Assembly (NCBI GenBank): GCA_038373865.1 | Contig: JAXGGA010002313.1 | Location: forward strand, 61,372-125,371 | From: Uloborus plumipes | Taxonomy: Eukaryota > Arthropoda > Arachnida > Araneae > Uloboridae | Length of the DNA stretch: 64,000 nt | Reading direction: 5' to 3' | In this document: piece after piece, positions 12,082-22,308 of the stretch | Layout: the number at the start of each line of letters is the position of its first letter | Numbering within the stretch: position 1 is the stretch's first letter | Program-made: the position numbers and the translations under genes | The notes under the pieces: model-generated | What the model saw: only the letters and a program-made list of their open reading frames with translations | What the model was told of the DNA's origin: nothing | Databases searched by the model: none

Positions 12082-12096
12082 TCATTGTCATTGAGT

Positions 12097-12709
12097 TGAG
12101 TTGAGACTAATCCTCTAAATGTCTGATGAAGTCAGACAAATCAGACCATTGACCCGGAGGAAATCGAGGACAAGAAGAGGTGAATCAAAGATATCTTCTT
12201 TGCAAAGTCCTAGACAGTCCAGGATGTGCTCTGGAGAAGCCTGCTGGGTATTGCATTTAGAGCAGATGTCGAAGACTTTCCTGCCCTCAAAGAATGAGAG
12301 ACTCTTCGTGTGGCCGCTTGCTAATCTAGAAATTGCAGTTTTCGATGATCTGCCACAATTTAGGGCGAATGAAGAGCCAGGCTCTTTGCCAGCGTACCAC
12401 TCAAGGTAGGGAGGGATCTTGAACTCCTCCAAAATCTCAGTATTTACAATAGATTGGTGTTCTGAAAAGGTAAGTTCTGAAGAGGAAGAATTGTCAGAGT
12501 AACAGCCCTTCTTGGCTAATTCATCCGCTCGGTCGTTGCCGAAAATGTGTACATGGGATGGAATCCATTGAAAGTAGACTTCATGGAGCTTGGAGATGAG
12601 CTTTAGTTTAAGGAAAATAGAAGTGCTGGTTTTATCACCAATTGCAGTCCAGTTGTGGAGGTGCTGAAAAGAGCTACGACTATCTGAAAGGATCCAGAGA
12701 TCTCCTTAA
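12097..12709 (-). pseudogene. 5'-truncated non-LTR retrotransposon: RNase H domain and C-terminus
   Basis: Reading the minus strand from about 12709, one frame runs DLWILSDSRSSFQHLHNW, QWIPSHVHIFGNDRADELAK (RNase H fold motifs), then PYLEWYAGKEPGSSFALNC, SRLASGHTKSLSFF and CSKCNTQQASPEHILDCLGL. It ends at a stop at 12115. The last block is the usual C-terminal Cys/His region after RNase H in such elements. The reverse transcriptase part is missing. A perfect 15-bp duplication (TCATTGTCATTGAGT at 12082-12096 and 12710-12724) brackets it, which marks 5' truncation during target-primed insertion. The short 3' tail is CAACT-repeat-like. The clade (I-, R1- or LOA-like) cannot be decided. Confidence 0.88.
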
Positions 12710-12724
12710 TCATTGTCATTGAGT

Positions 12725-13761
12725 CATTGTCACTAAAATGTCTAACTGGTGATCAAGTATTATCAACAAACATTTGTTATGACTAGGCATTAGTGCACAT
12801 GTAGAAGAGAGCTATCAATACTACCTGATCTTACAAACAGTAAGTTTTGTTTCTTCGTGGTCTTCATTCTGCCAGGACTGCTATAGATTAAGATAATATT
12901 ACAATAACTAATGCTCCCTTAAAATGTACCCATAAAAATGTTAAACTGTTCTACATAAAAAAGAATTATTTTTGAGCATTAACAAAATGTTATTTATGTT
13001 CATTTTTGATCTCAGTTGTCGTGTAGTCTCTTTTTCCGATTGGACTTCTCTGCCAATGGATGCGTCCCGTTATTCCTCCCCTGGGACCAACCTCTACTTC
13101 TTCGGATGGTGGCACCCATGTCCTGCAAAGTACACACGCCAACACGGCGTCTGCGCACACACACACACACACCCACGCTAACCTATCGCTTCGCCATTGC
13201 GAAAAACATAATTTAAATTTAAAATGTCTCCTTTTTTTTTTTTTTTTTGAGCAATGACAAATTGCAATTTATTTCTTTTCTTTTCTTTGTTGAAGTAAAC
13301 ATTTTTAAAATTAAATAATAAGAATTTGAGCCTATAGTTGAATAATGCACGTTGATTTGATTATTTTTGAAAATTGTTGGAGCAACACCCGAATAGATTT
13401 TATGAACTCCATTGTTCGTCAAGGCATCTAGTGAGAGTATTTCTGGTTTTTCACGACCAAAATGTGAGTACGCACCTACCCCTCTTTCAAATAGAAATCT
13501 TCCAAAAAACAACAAGGACCACCCCCCCCCCCCCTTGCGCTCGCGAGAATTAAACTCTAATATTTAAATAAATCTTTTGGAGAAAAGAAACCAAAGATTA
13601 AGTATTTACAATACTTTCCAAAAAAAGAAAAGTATTTTCCATGTCCTTTTTTCCGTATTAATTTTCAGACTATCGGTAATAGAAATTTTTTCGCATCCTA
13701 ACTATTCTTTATTTTTTATGCTGGTGAAACCGGTTTTCTTGTGGTAGGCAACTGCTTACTA
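12725..13761. other. No gene; simple repeats
   Basis: It contains an (AC)n microsatellite at 13155-13173, a poly-T run at 13232-13249 and a C-run near 13522. The several short overlapping open frames around 12972-13257 are shadows of the CpG-containing and AC-repeat stretch. Confidence 0.5.
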
Positions 13762-13993
13762 CACTGTAAAAAACGAATGTTGTTTTTACAGTATAATACA
13801 GCTAAGTTTATAGTAATAAACAATAAAAACTGCTAATTTTACAGTAATAAACTAACTTTAAATTGCTATTTTTTCTGTAATAAACTGTAAAACTGCTTAT
13901 TTTACAGTTCATCACCGTGCATTTTACAGTTTCAAACTGGAACCTCGTTTGCCAGTATTATGCTGTAAAAACAAAAGTTATTTTTTTGTAGTG
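13762..13993. mobile_element. MITE 'CACTGTAAAAAA', short copy
   Basis: The ends CACTGTAAAAAACGAATG and (inverted) CACTACAAAAAAATAAC are flanked by TA on both sides (13760-13761, 13994-13995). The interior carries alternating TTTACAGT and ACTGTAAA motifs. It is the same family as 11188-11527. Confidence 0.7.
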
Positions 13994-14343
13994 TAGGCAT
14001 CATCGTATTTTGTATTCAAAGCAGTGTTGGTGCTTTCTTGAACTCCATTTAACCCACAAAAAAGTGGCACAGAAGTTGCTAAGTACGAGATGGAATTCTC
14101 AAAGTCTAATTTTTAATTAAAGTCAGACAAAATTCGCTAATTAACTTGTTTTAATAAAAAGTGAAAAAATTTATGCCGGAACTCTTTCTTGAAATGTATT
14201 TACCGAGCAAGGATCCTATTGTGGCAAGAAAAACAACATTAACTGGTATGTGTCCGACAGGAGTAAAATTTTCAAAGAATTTTTCTTTCGGATTCTTTCG
14301 AAGTTTTCAGCAACCAGAAACTAAAAGCATGCAAAAAATAGTA

Positions 14344-14689
14344 CAGTAGCCCCTCGTTATATCGCGCCTCGTTATATCGCTCATTCGGATATATCGCTCT
14401 AAAACTTTAGATTCTTATTTCACTAAAACAATAGGTTAATTTCATGTCTGTATACATTTTTTAAGACAGCACATTGTAACAACAACTGCGGTAAGTTATA
14501 TTTTTTTGTTACTTTTGACTGAAAAAAAATCTAATGTTCGAATAAATGAATTTTATGTATGTGCACGTATAATTTACTTGTATGCTGGATAGAAAACTGT
14601 TTTTAATGACCTCGGTTATATCGCGCTTTCGGATATATCGCGCTTTTTTCTTGTCCCCCGAAAAGCGCGATATAACGAGGGGTTAGCTG
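14344..14689. mobile_element. Pogo/Tigger-like MITE, 346 bp
   Basis: The ends CAGTAGCCCCTCGTTATATC and (inverted) CAGCTAACCCCTCGTTATAT are flanked by TA. The second repeat pair, GGATATATCGCGCTTT, is palindromic with the first. TIRs of this form resemble pogo/Tigger elements. Longer relatives lie at 23336-23823 and 59660-60143. Confidence 0.8.
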
Positions 14690-14820
14690 TAATATAATTG
14701 ATAATATTTGATTTAATATTTCATTATCGGAAACAAAATAAGTACGCAAGCCAAGGTAGATGAGTTTTTCAACCAACCGCAGCTCGTCATTCTTGATCCT
14801 ATATTATATCCTAGTAAATT

Positions 14821-14992
14821 CAGTCGAATCTCAATAACTCGAAGTCCCAAGGGACCGGAAAAAAGCTTCAAGTTATTCCTGTTCGAGTTACAGGAAGTTC
14901 CCATAGTCTTCTCAAAAGCTTGAGACACAATGAAAACTTCAAGAAAAAAGAATATTCGAGTTATAAGGCTCCGAGTTATCTAGACTCAACTG
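14821..14992. mobile_element. Pogo-like MITE 'CAGTCGAATCTCAATAACTCG', 172 bp
   Basis: The left end CAGTCGAATCTCAATAACTC pairs with the inverted right end CAGTTGAGTCTAGATAACTC. TA follows the right end, but TT, not TA, precedes the left end, so the left flank has changed. A solo end of a similar element (GTTATAAACGAGTTCGACTG) is seen at 18222-18241. Confidence 0.65.
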
Positions 14993-16068
14993 TATTTGCT
15001 CTCAACAACATAACTGCATGTATAGTAGTAAAAAAATTTCCTCACTTACCAATGAATAGATTTTAAAGATAAACATACTTGAAGACAAAAAATCTTACAT
15101 TTCTCCATTTTGTGGAAGATCACGCTGAATTATAGCTGCTGGAACATTTCTTGGAAAATCCGGTATGTAATGCATGTTATCAGGAACTTCCATTGTCTAC
15201 CTCAACATCAGTACATCCGCTTGGATTATTAGGATCACAAAATGTTTTATTTTCATCTCCGAAACGTACTGAAAATAAAATTTCCAAGCATTTACTTAGT
15301 AAACATTTTTTGAATTTTAATATTATTACTGAAAATAGTCTTAATTTTTGAACCAAAGAAACTTAAGGAAGGAAAAAATGTAAATGCAACCGAAACATGC
15401 AAAACATTATCTCTTACACTACTTTATGGATATAACAACTACGTTAGAAAAACAAAGAACATTTATTTACATCAGAATTACATATATAATATTCCTTTAA
15501 AAAAAATCCCAATGTAATCAAAAAGCCAAAGGCAGATATTTTCAGAGTTGAAACTTAGAAAAATTTCGTCAATGGTTTACGAATGACTTCTTTGAATTAA
15601 TATAAACAAAGACTGGTAAAATTAATAGAGTAACCTCCTGTAATTGCAGTTAATGTTGCTACTTGTAGAATGTTTTGAAAATTTTTTGGAATCAAACTCC
15701 TTGTTTTATTTTAACCATGAACTGATAACGTTTTGTGGTCACTTACTAAAATAATGTTATTACTTTTCGAATAAGCCACTGCTTGATTTAAAAATGAAAA
15801 AAAAAAAGCCCTCGTATTTACAAAGAAAGATTCTTTTTCCACATCACTATTTTAAGCTTCTTTCTTGAACCATTCAAAAAATTTCAGCAATAACATTAAT
15901 AGAAAAAAAAAATCTTTTTTTTTTTTTTTTTTGTCAACTAATAACACTAAAATTTATTTTTAGTTCTAAAATTCCTAACATTGCAATAATTCTGTACTTT
16001 CTTATAGTTTTAGTTTTTCGTTTCAAGAAATTTCAAAACAGCTACTAATAAAAACCGAAATATCATTT
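14993..16068. other. No gene recognised
   Basis: AT-rich, with an A-run near 15799 and a T-run of 18 at about 15916-15933. The 66-codon frame at 15151-15351 resembles nothing I know. Confidence 0.5.
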
Positions 16069-16524
16069 TTCCATAATCTTAACAATAGCGAAAGTCAGGT
16101 ATTGCTTGAACGATTGAGATGAAAATGCTAAATCCATCCTGAAAAATAAAAAAGTGATTTTTTTCTAATACAAATAAATAGTGAAATAAAAATCTAAAAA
16201 TGTCATTTCAGGAGTCTTCCAACGTGTGCTTCACTGCCCGAGACAACGTTAAATACTTAATATTAGATACTACTAAATATTTTACTAAATACGTTCTTCC
16301 ATAATCTTAACAATAGCGAAAGTCAGGTATTGCTTGAACGATTGAGATGAAAATGCTAAATCCATCCTGAAAAATAAAAAAGTGATTTTTTTCTAATACA
16401 AATAAATAGTGAAATAAAAATCTAAAAATGTCATTTCAGGAGTCTTCCAACGTATGCTTCACTGCACGAGACAACGTTAAATACTTAATATTAGATACTA
16501 CTAAATATTTTACTAAATACGTTC
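16069..16524. repeat. Tandem duplication, 2 x 228 bp, about 99 percent identical
   Basis: Unit 1 (16069-16296) is repeated at 16297-16524 with an exact 228-bp offset. I count two differences (GTGTGCTT/GTATGCTT and GCCCGAG/GCACGAG). There is no coding content. The near-identity implies a recent event or an assembly duplicate. Confidence 0.95.
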
Positions 16525-17800
16525 TTTAACTTCTATGGAAGTTAATTAAATATTTTCAATTTCAGAAATAATATTAAATGACAAAAGGTGGAGAAAAAAG
16601 TTGACAAATTTATTGTGTTGCCCCCCCCCCCCCCAAAAAAATAAAAGTGAAAATGAGCACACCAAATTTCTGAGACCTTAATTGCTCCGTAAGCAACACA
16701 AAACAAACGTAAAAAGGCTTATGCTATTTTTTATAGATGTTTCACCTTTTCTTTGCGTAAGAACAAAACAATCATTAATGCAAAATTACTTTTCAACACG
16801 TATTTTAGATATTTTGGTGCATATTTTAATGATTTTTAATGCTAAAATTCGAACTCTAATAATAATAAACTTATAATAACAACGCTAATAAAGGATAACG
16901 CATAAGGAAAAAAAGATTTTCGATGCAATTTTATCTTTTCCACCCTTGCTGATAACATGAATAAAAACATATTCATTTCATTTTAATTATTAAAAATTAA
17001 CCACTGTTGTCACTTTAAAAATTACATATTAAAACATAATAGTTTATCGACGAGTTGATCTAACTACAGAGGAATTAGTTGACATAAATGATTTGACAAA
17101 ATGCGTAGAAAGGTTTCGTTGTGTATGTTTATCGATAAAACATTATCGTGATTGTGAAAACATATTCAAAGCGAACAGAATAGATTAAGAAAAATCAGAG
17201 AATGAAACAATTGTACGAGCTAAGTTTCAGAAGTTAGTGCAAGTATCAGCGCTCATTTGATAAGAATGTCTTTTTTTTTTTTTTTTTTAATCTCTGTTTA
17301 TTTATTTTATTTTCTTTATTTATTCAATTTCTGATTCTGTAAACTAAGATGGTTTGGTGACAAAGATGAAATTGCGCTTAAAACACAAATAACTTTTGAC
17401 ATGCTCTTATTTTTGCAGGCTTTGTGAGTAACAAATTCGATGTGGTTCTGCAGACTTTTTGAATGAAAGTTCTTACACTTGTTTCGGAGTTATAAGGAAC
17501 ATTAAGTGCAAAAAGCTTAAGTGCGAGAGTTGTAAGAAAAATGTAGCGAAGCACATTCTAATTGTGTGCACCAAATGATAGGAAAATTTCAGCAGATGAA
17601 AACTAAACAAAATACATATACCAAATCAGAGACAGTAAAGAAATTGACAACCTAAAGTTTTTTTTTCTTTTCTATTTTATTCTTCTTTTTTTTTTTTTTT
17701 TTTTACCTTAAATTAATATTTTATAGTAAATGTGTTTTTTAGAATTCAATACATCACTTTTTACAGCATTTTTGTAAGTTAGTAGAAGTGGTAGTTTATT
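16525..17800. other. No gene; homopolymer-rich
   Basis: It holds a C-run at 16621-16634 and long T-runs near 17271-17288 and 17686-17704. No recognisable element ends or coding exons were found. Confidence 0.5.
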
Positions 17801-17808
17801 CCCGGGCT

Positions 17809-18470
17809 CAGTGCCGTACTTACGTTTGGGCTTAATGGGCTATAGCCCAGGGCGGTACGATTGGGGGGGGGCGGTACTTTTTCCATGCAAAGTGAAGACC
17901 TTTTCTTTTAGACAGCAGGGCGGATCGGCCGCGAGAAGTACATCAATTAATTGAATTAAATACTGTTCTTTATTTAGTAATACTGGAATGCTGGTGGAAT
18001 TTTTCATACAAAAGTATTGAACCGCAGGGGAAGAAAAAGAAAAGATAAGACAGGAATAAGACTAGAAAGATGAGAAAAAAAGACTGCGAGACAGAAAAAA
18101 TTATTCGTCAAAACCGGGTCTTGCTAGTTAAAAACGAATTCTGTTCCATAGACTTAGTATTGATCCAACAAAATATTCTCGTTTCCCTCGTTAAATCCGA
18201 GTTCTCGTTATATCCGAGTTCGTTATAAACGAGTTCGACTGTATTCATTACACATTTTTTAAAATTATTTTATCGTTTATTTATTATTGATTTTGTTTTA
18301 TTTTTTCTAAAATATTTAAATGAAGCCATGATCCATTTCAATAAAATTTTGTACACCAGTAAGTAAATAAAAAAGTTTTTTTTTTTTTTACAACTCTAAA
18401 ATTCAACACCTAAAGGGGGGTTGGCCAGTTTCAAAAGCCCAGGGCGGCCTCACGTCCAAATACGCCTCTG
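17809..18470. mobile_element. hAT-like MITE, 662 bp, perfect 8-bp TSD
   Basis: The element begins CAGTGCCGTACTTACGTTTG and ends with the inverted CAGAGGCGTATTTGGACG. It is flanked on both sides by CCCGGGCT (17801-17808 and 18471-18478). Subterminal AGCCCAGGGCGG occurs in both halves. No transposase is present, and a fragment of a pogo-like MITE sits inside near 18180-18245. Confidence 0.9.
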
Positions 18471-18982
18471 CCCGGGCTGTACACAGTAGATTCAGCCTTT
18501 TATTCCTTCAGTAAGTCAATAAATTAAGAGCAAGAATCTGAGAGAGTGTCACGCCTGTGATTCATGACGTCTCAGATTTTTTCCAAAAACTTACCAAATG
18601 TTTATTATCTTATGAAAAGACCAAATCCAGAATGTTTTGTTCTAAAGTTGAGTTGTTTAGTTTTTATGGATCCCTAAAGGTAAAGGTGAGGCATCAAAAA
18701 TTAAGCGGATTTTCAAGACAGAAGTTGCTGTGAACCAAAACTCTTACCAGGAACTATTGAACTCCAAATTTCTTTTTGTATATGGAATACAGAAGGTTGA
18801 AACTTTACAAAATGAATGTTAAATTTGAGGTAAGTTTTTGCCGTAAGGTCAGTGAAGGCCCTCAAAACAAGGCATTTTTGACGTTTTTAAGCGTTTTTGA
18901 GGTCCAAAAACAGCTTGTACATCTCAGTTGCCACGGCAAAAGTAGTGTCGTTTGAAAGACCAGTGTACGCACTTTAAAATAA

Positions 18983-19812
18983 TCTACTTATATTAAAAAC
19001 CGAGTATCTTTCTAACTATCTTTCTTTCTTTCTTTCTTTCTATCTATCTTTCTTTCTTTCTTTCTATCTTTCTTTCTAACTATCTATCTATGTCACGCTT
19101 ATTTCTCCTGAACGCCAATGAACTGAAAGTCGAACCAGGTACCGATAGATGGGTAATTTTTCAGGCTTCATTAGTTTCAATCTATATAATTATACGATTT
19201 TAATTAGCGAAGATATCAATTAATAAGTAGTCAAGTTTAAAGCGATTAAGCCTAATAAATGATTAAATATGAAATCCATTCTTGCAAACCGTCGTTGCTA
19301 TGAAACAGTGATAACAATGATAATGAGAATTTTGAATAAAGGCTTAACTAAATCAAACACGAAACTCATAAGCGGGCCACTTACATAGTATTTTTATCGC
19401 TAGCTACTTGTAATATTTTGAAACATTCATTGGTTGAAAAGCCATCTACTTATATTAAAAACTGAGTATCTATGTCTGCTTTTTTTCTTTGAGCGAGCTG
19501 AACTTACTGAAACTTTCCTCACCATCTTGAAGGCTCGAAGCATCTCAATAATTTGAATGATTTTTTTATATAGGAAAAAAGTAAAGGCGTGAAGCGCCTG
19601 TTAGCGAGCCGCCTTGGCGGGGAGTACTTTCTTGAAATTTTCCTCACTACTTTCAGGGCACGAAGTGCGCGTGCAACGCCGGGCCACGTGCGTGGTATGT
19701 CTTGAAATCGAATGAACATTAATATACCTTCAGAATGAGGTAAAAGTTAGAGAAGGGGGACGTTATGCATCAACATGCCGCAGGAAGCTAATCTAGCTGC
19801 CCTGGCAGCTAG
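18983..19812 (+). mobile_element. Helitron-like unit, tandem copy 1
   Basis: It starts TCTACTTATATTAAAAAC and ends in CTAG, preceded by the hairpin CTAGCTGCCCTGGCAGCTAG. A 5' TC and a 3' CTRR after a hairpin are Helitron hallmarks. A second start-like sequence occurs inside at 19445, so the unit is a chimera of an end-less Helitron and a complete one. A TTTC/TATC microsatellite follows the start (19014-19090). It is non-autonomous, with no Rep/helicase. Confidence 0.75.
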
Positions 19813-20626
19813 TCTACTTATATTAAAAACTGAGTATCTTTCTAACTATCTTTCTTTCTAACTATCTTTCTATCTATCTTTCTTTCTATGTCACGCTTCT
19901 TTCTCCTGAACGCCAATGAACTGAAAGTCGAACCAGGTACCGATAGATAGGTAATTTTTCAGGCTTCATTAGTTTCAATCTATATAATTATACGATTTTA
20001 ATTAGCGAAGATATCAATTAATAAGTAGTCAAGTTTAAAGCGATTAAGCCTAATAAATGATTAAATATGAAATCCATTCTTGCAAACCGTCGTTGCTATG
20101 AAACAGTGATAACAATGATAATGAGAATTTTGAATGAAGGCTTAACTAAATCAAACACGAAACTCATAAGCGGGCCACTTACGTAGAATTTTTATCGCTA
20201 GCTACTGGTAATATTTTGAAACATTTATTTGTTGAAGAGCCATCTACTTATATTAAAAACTGAGTATCTATGTCTGCTTTTTTCCTTTGAGCGAGCTGAA
20301 CTTACTGAAACTTTCCTCACCATCTTGAAGGCGTGAAGCATCTCAATAATTCGAATGATTTTTTTATATAGGAAAAAAGTAAAGGCGTGAAGCGCCTGTG
20401 AGCGAGCCGCCTTGGCGGGGAGTAGTTTCTTTAAATTTTTTTCTCACTACTTTCAGGGCACGAAGTACCCGTGCAACGCCGGGCCACGTGCGTGGTATGT
20501 CTTGAAATCGAATGAACATTAAATTATATCAAATAATATAACTTCAGAATGAGGTAAAAGTTAGAGAGGGGGGACGTTATGCATCAACATGCCGCAGGAA
20601 GCTAATCTAGCTGCCCTGGCAGCTAG
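19813..20626 (+). mobile_element. Helitron-like unit, tandem copy 2
   Basis: It abuts copy 1 with no spacer: copy 1 ends CTAG at 19812 and copy 2 starts TCTACTT at 19813. It has the same architecture, with the inner start at 20243 and terminal hairpin plus CTAG ending at 20626. The units differ by a shorter microsatellite and scattered substitutions. Host sequence resumes with TGTATAAATA. Confidence 0.75.
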
Positions 20627-21541
20627 TGTATAAATAACTGAGGAAAGTTCAACGTGCTTTTAGTTGCGTAAGGCCGAAATATGAAAACTGTCATATTTTA
20701 CCGATATTCAAACGGTCATAGCTTCCTCTGCCAACAACATATTGAAATATTTTTTTGCCAATGTCATACTCTATTCTTTGTCTTAACAGAGCAGTTGAGT
20801 CCTTTGAGGCGAAATGTAAATTTTTTTTTACAAAAAATGTATTTTTTCCTGTGCATTTTTTGTAAAAAAATTTTACGCATTTCGATTCAAAGGACTCAAC
20901 TGTTCTGTTAAGACAAAGAATAGAGTATGACATTGGCAAAAAAAAAATATTTCAATATGTTGTTGGAAGAGGAAGCTATGACCGTTTGAATATCGGTAAA
21001 ATATGACATTTTTCATGTTTCGGCCTTACGCAACTAAAAGCACGTTGAACTTTCCTCGGTCATTTATACATTATTTTAAAGTGCTTACACTGGTCTTTCA
21101 AACCACACTACCTTTGCCGTGGCAACTAAAATGTACAAGCTGTTTTTGGACCTTAAAAACGCTTAAAAACGTCAAAAATGCCTTGTTTTGAGGGCCTTCA
21201 CTGACCTTGCGCAACAACTTACCTCAAATTTAAAATTCATTTTGTAAAGTTTCAACCTTCTATGTTCCATGTACAAAAAGAAAATTGGAGTTCAACAGTT
21301 CCTGGTAAGAGTTTTGGTTCATAGCAACTTCCATGTCTTGAAAATTTGCTTAATTTTTGATGCCGCACCTCCACCTTTAGGGATCCATAAAAACTAAACA
21401 ACTCAAATTTAGAACAAAACATTCTGGATTTGGTCTTTCCATAAGATAATAAACATTTGGTAATTTTTTGGAAAAAATCTGAGAGGTCATGAATCACCTC
21501 ATAATGCTAAGCGTGACAGTTTCTCAGATTCTTGCTCTTAA

Positions 21542-22308
21542 TATCTAGCTTACTTGGAAACTAAGCATTGAGGGTTCCGCTTTCGACTAACCACCTAACC
21601 AGAACGCCCTTACACCCTAAAGCCCTCTGTCATGAAAACTGAGATGGGGACGGTTGGTTTTGGGCCCCATGGGCTGTTGCACCATTGAAGTTAGTTGTGG
21701 AAGTGTATTGTAGTATGATAATAGTAGCGCGTTTTGGCCGAAGCGTCGAATACCGAAGCTTCAGTTGTTGCACATATTGAAGTTTCAGCATTGAAAGTGT
21801 AATAAATGCATGCTATATGGTACTATTATCCACATGTTTTAATATTCTTAGTGTTACACAACAGTTTTAGCGTAATGTCTCAGTTTTAAATTAATTTCAC
21901 TAATTAAAGCATTTATTTTTGTCTTGTACTGATAGCACAACGAAAGAAGACATTTCTATTTTTATTATTTAAATAAGTAGAATGAGCATTATTTTAACCC
22001 TTTAAGCGCCATGTATTCTACTTTAGGATCCCTTAATAATTTATTTTCTCCCTCCAAGTAATTAAATTTTATTTTGGAATCAACTTAAGTTCAATAACTA
22101 AGTTCTTAGTTTCATTGGTACTTTTTTCCAAAATTCTGCATGCTAAATTGACCCAGTGAAATATCAAAAAGCTGAATTTTACGTCGCAGCCCCTGAAAGG
22201 GTTAATATAAAAAGCATGATCTACAGTTAAGGTGATGTTTATAATAAAACCAACTGATATGATCAAATAAGAAACTTGCTGCTATTTGCATTTTATCATC
22301 ATTATAAT
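21542..22308. repeat. Diverged duplicate of the start of the 22309-24029 element
   Basis: The stretch 21724-22000 (CCGAAGCGTCGAATACCGAA ... CACATATTGAAGTTTCAGCA) matches 22321-22620 with many differences. The same hAT-like family therefore seems to have inserted twice side by side. No gene is seen. Confidence 0.5.

Larger units (their letters stand above)
18528..21537. mobile_element. Foldback element with about 680-bp inverted arms, flanked by TTAA, split by Helitron-like insertion
   Basis: The left arm (18528-18982 plus 20627-about 20839) is the inverted copy of the right arm (about 20851-21537). The ends are GAGCAAGAATCTGAGA and its complement TCTCAGATTCTTGCTC, with TTAA outside each. The arms are diverged by scattered substitutions and small indels. 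The loop is only about 11 bases, so the element is almost all inverted repeat. TTAA flanks would fit piggyBac- or Kolobok-type targeting, but TTAA is self-complementary, so it could also be part of the palindrome. Confidence 0.85.

Noticed and set aside
20681..20939. Overlapping 76- and 82-codon frames
   Set aside because: They read the two strands of the foldback element's central palindrome, and each is the mirror of the other arm.
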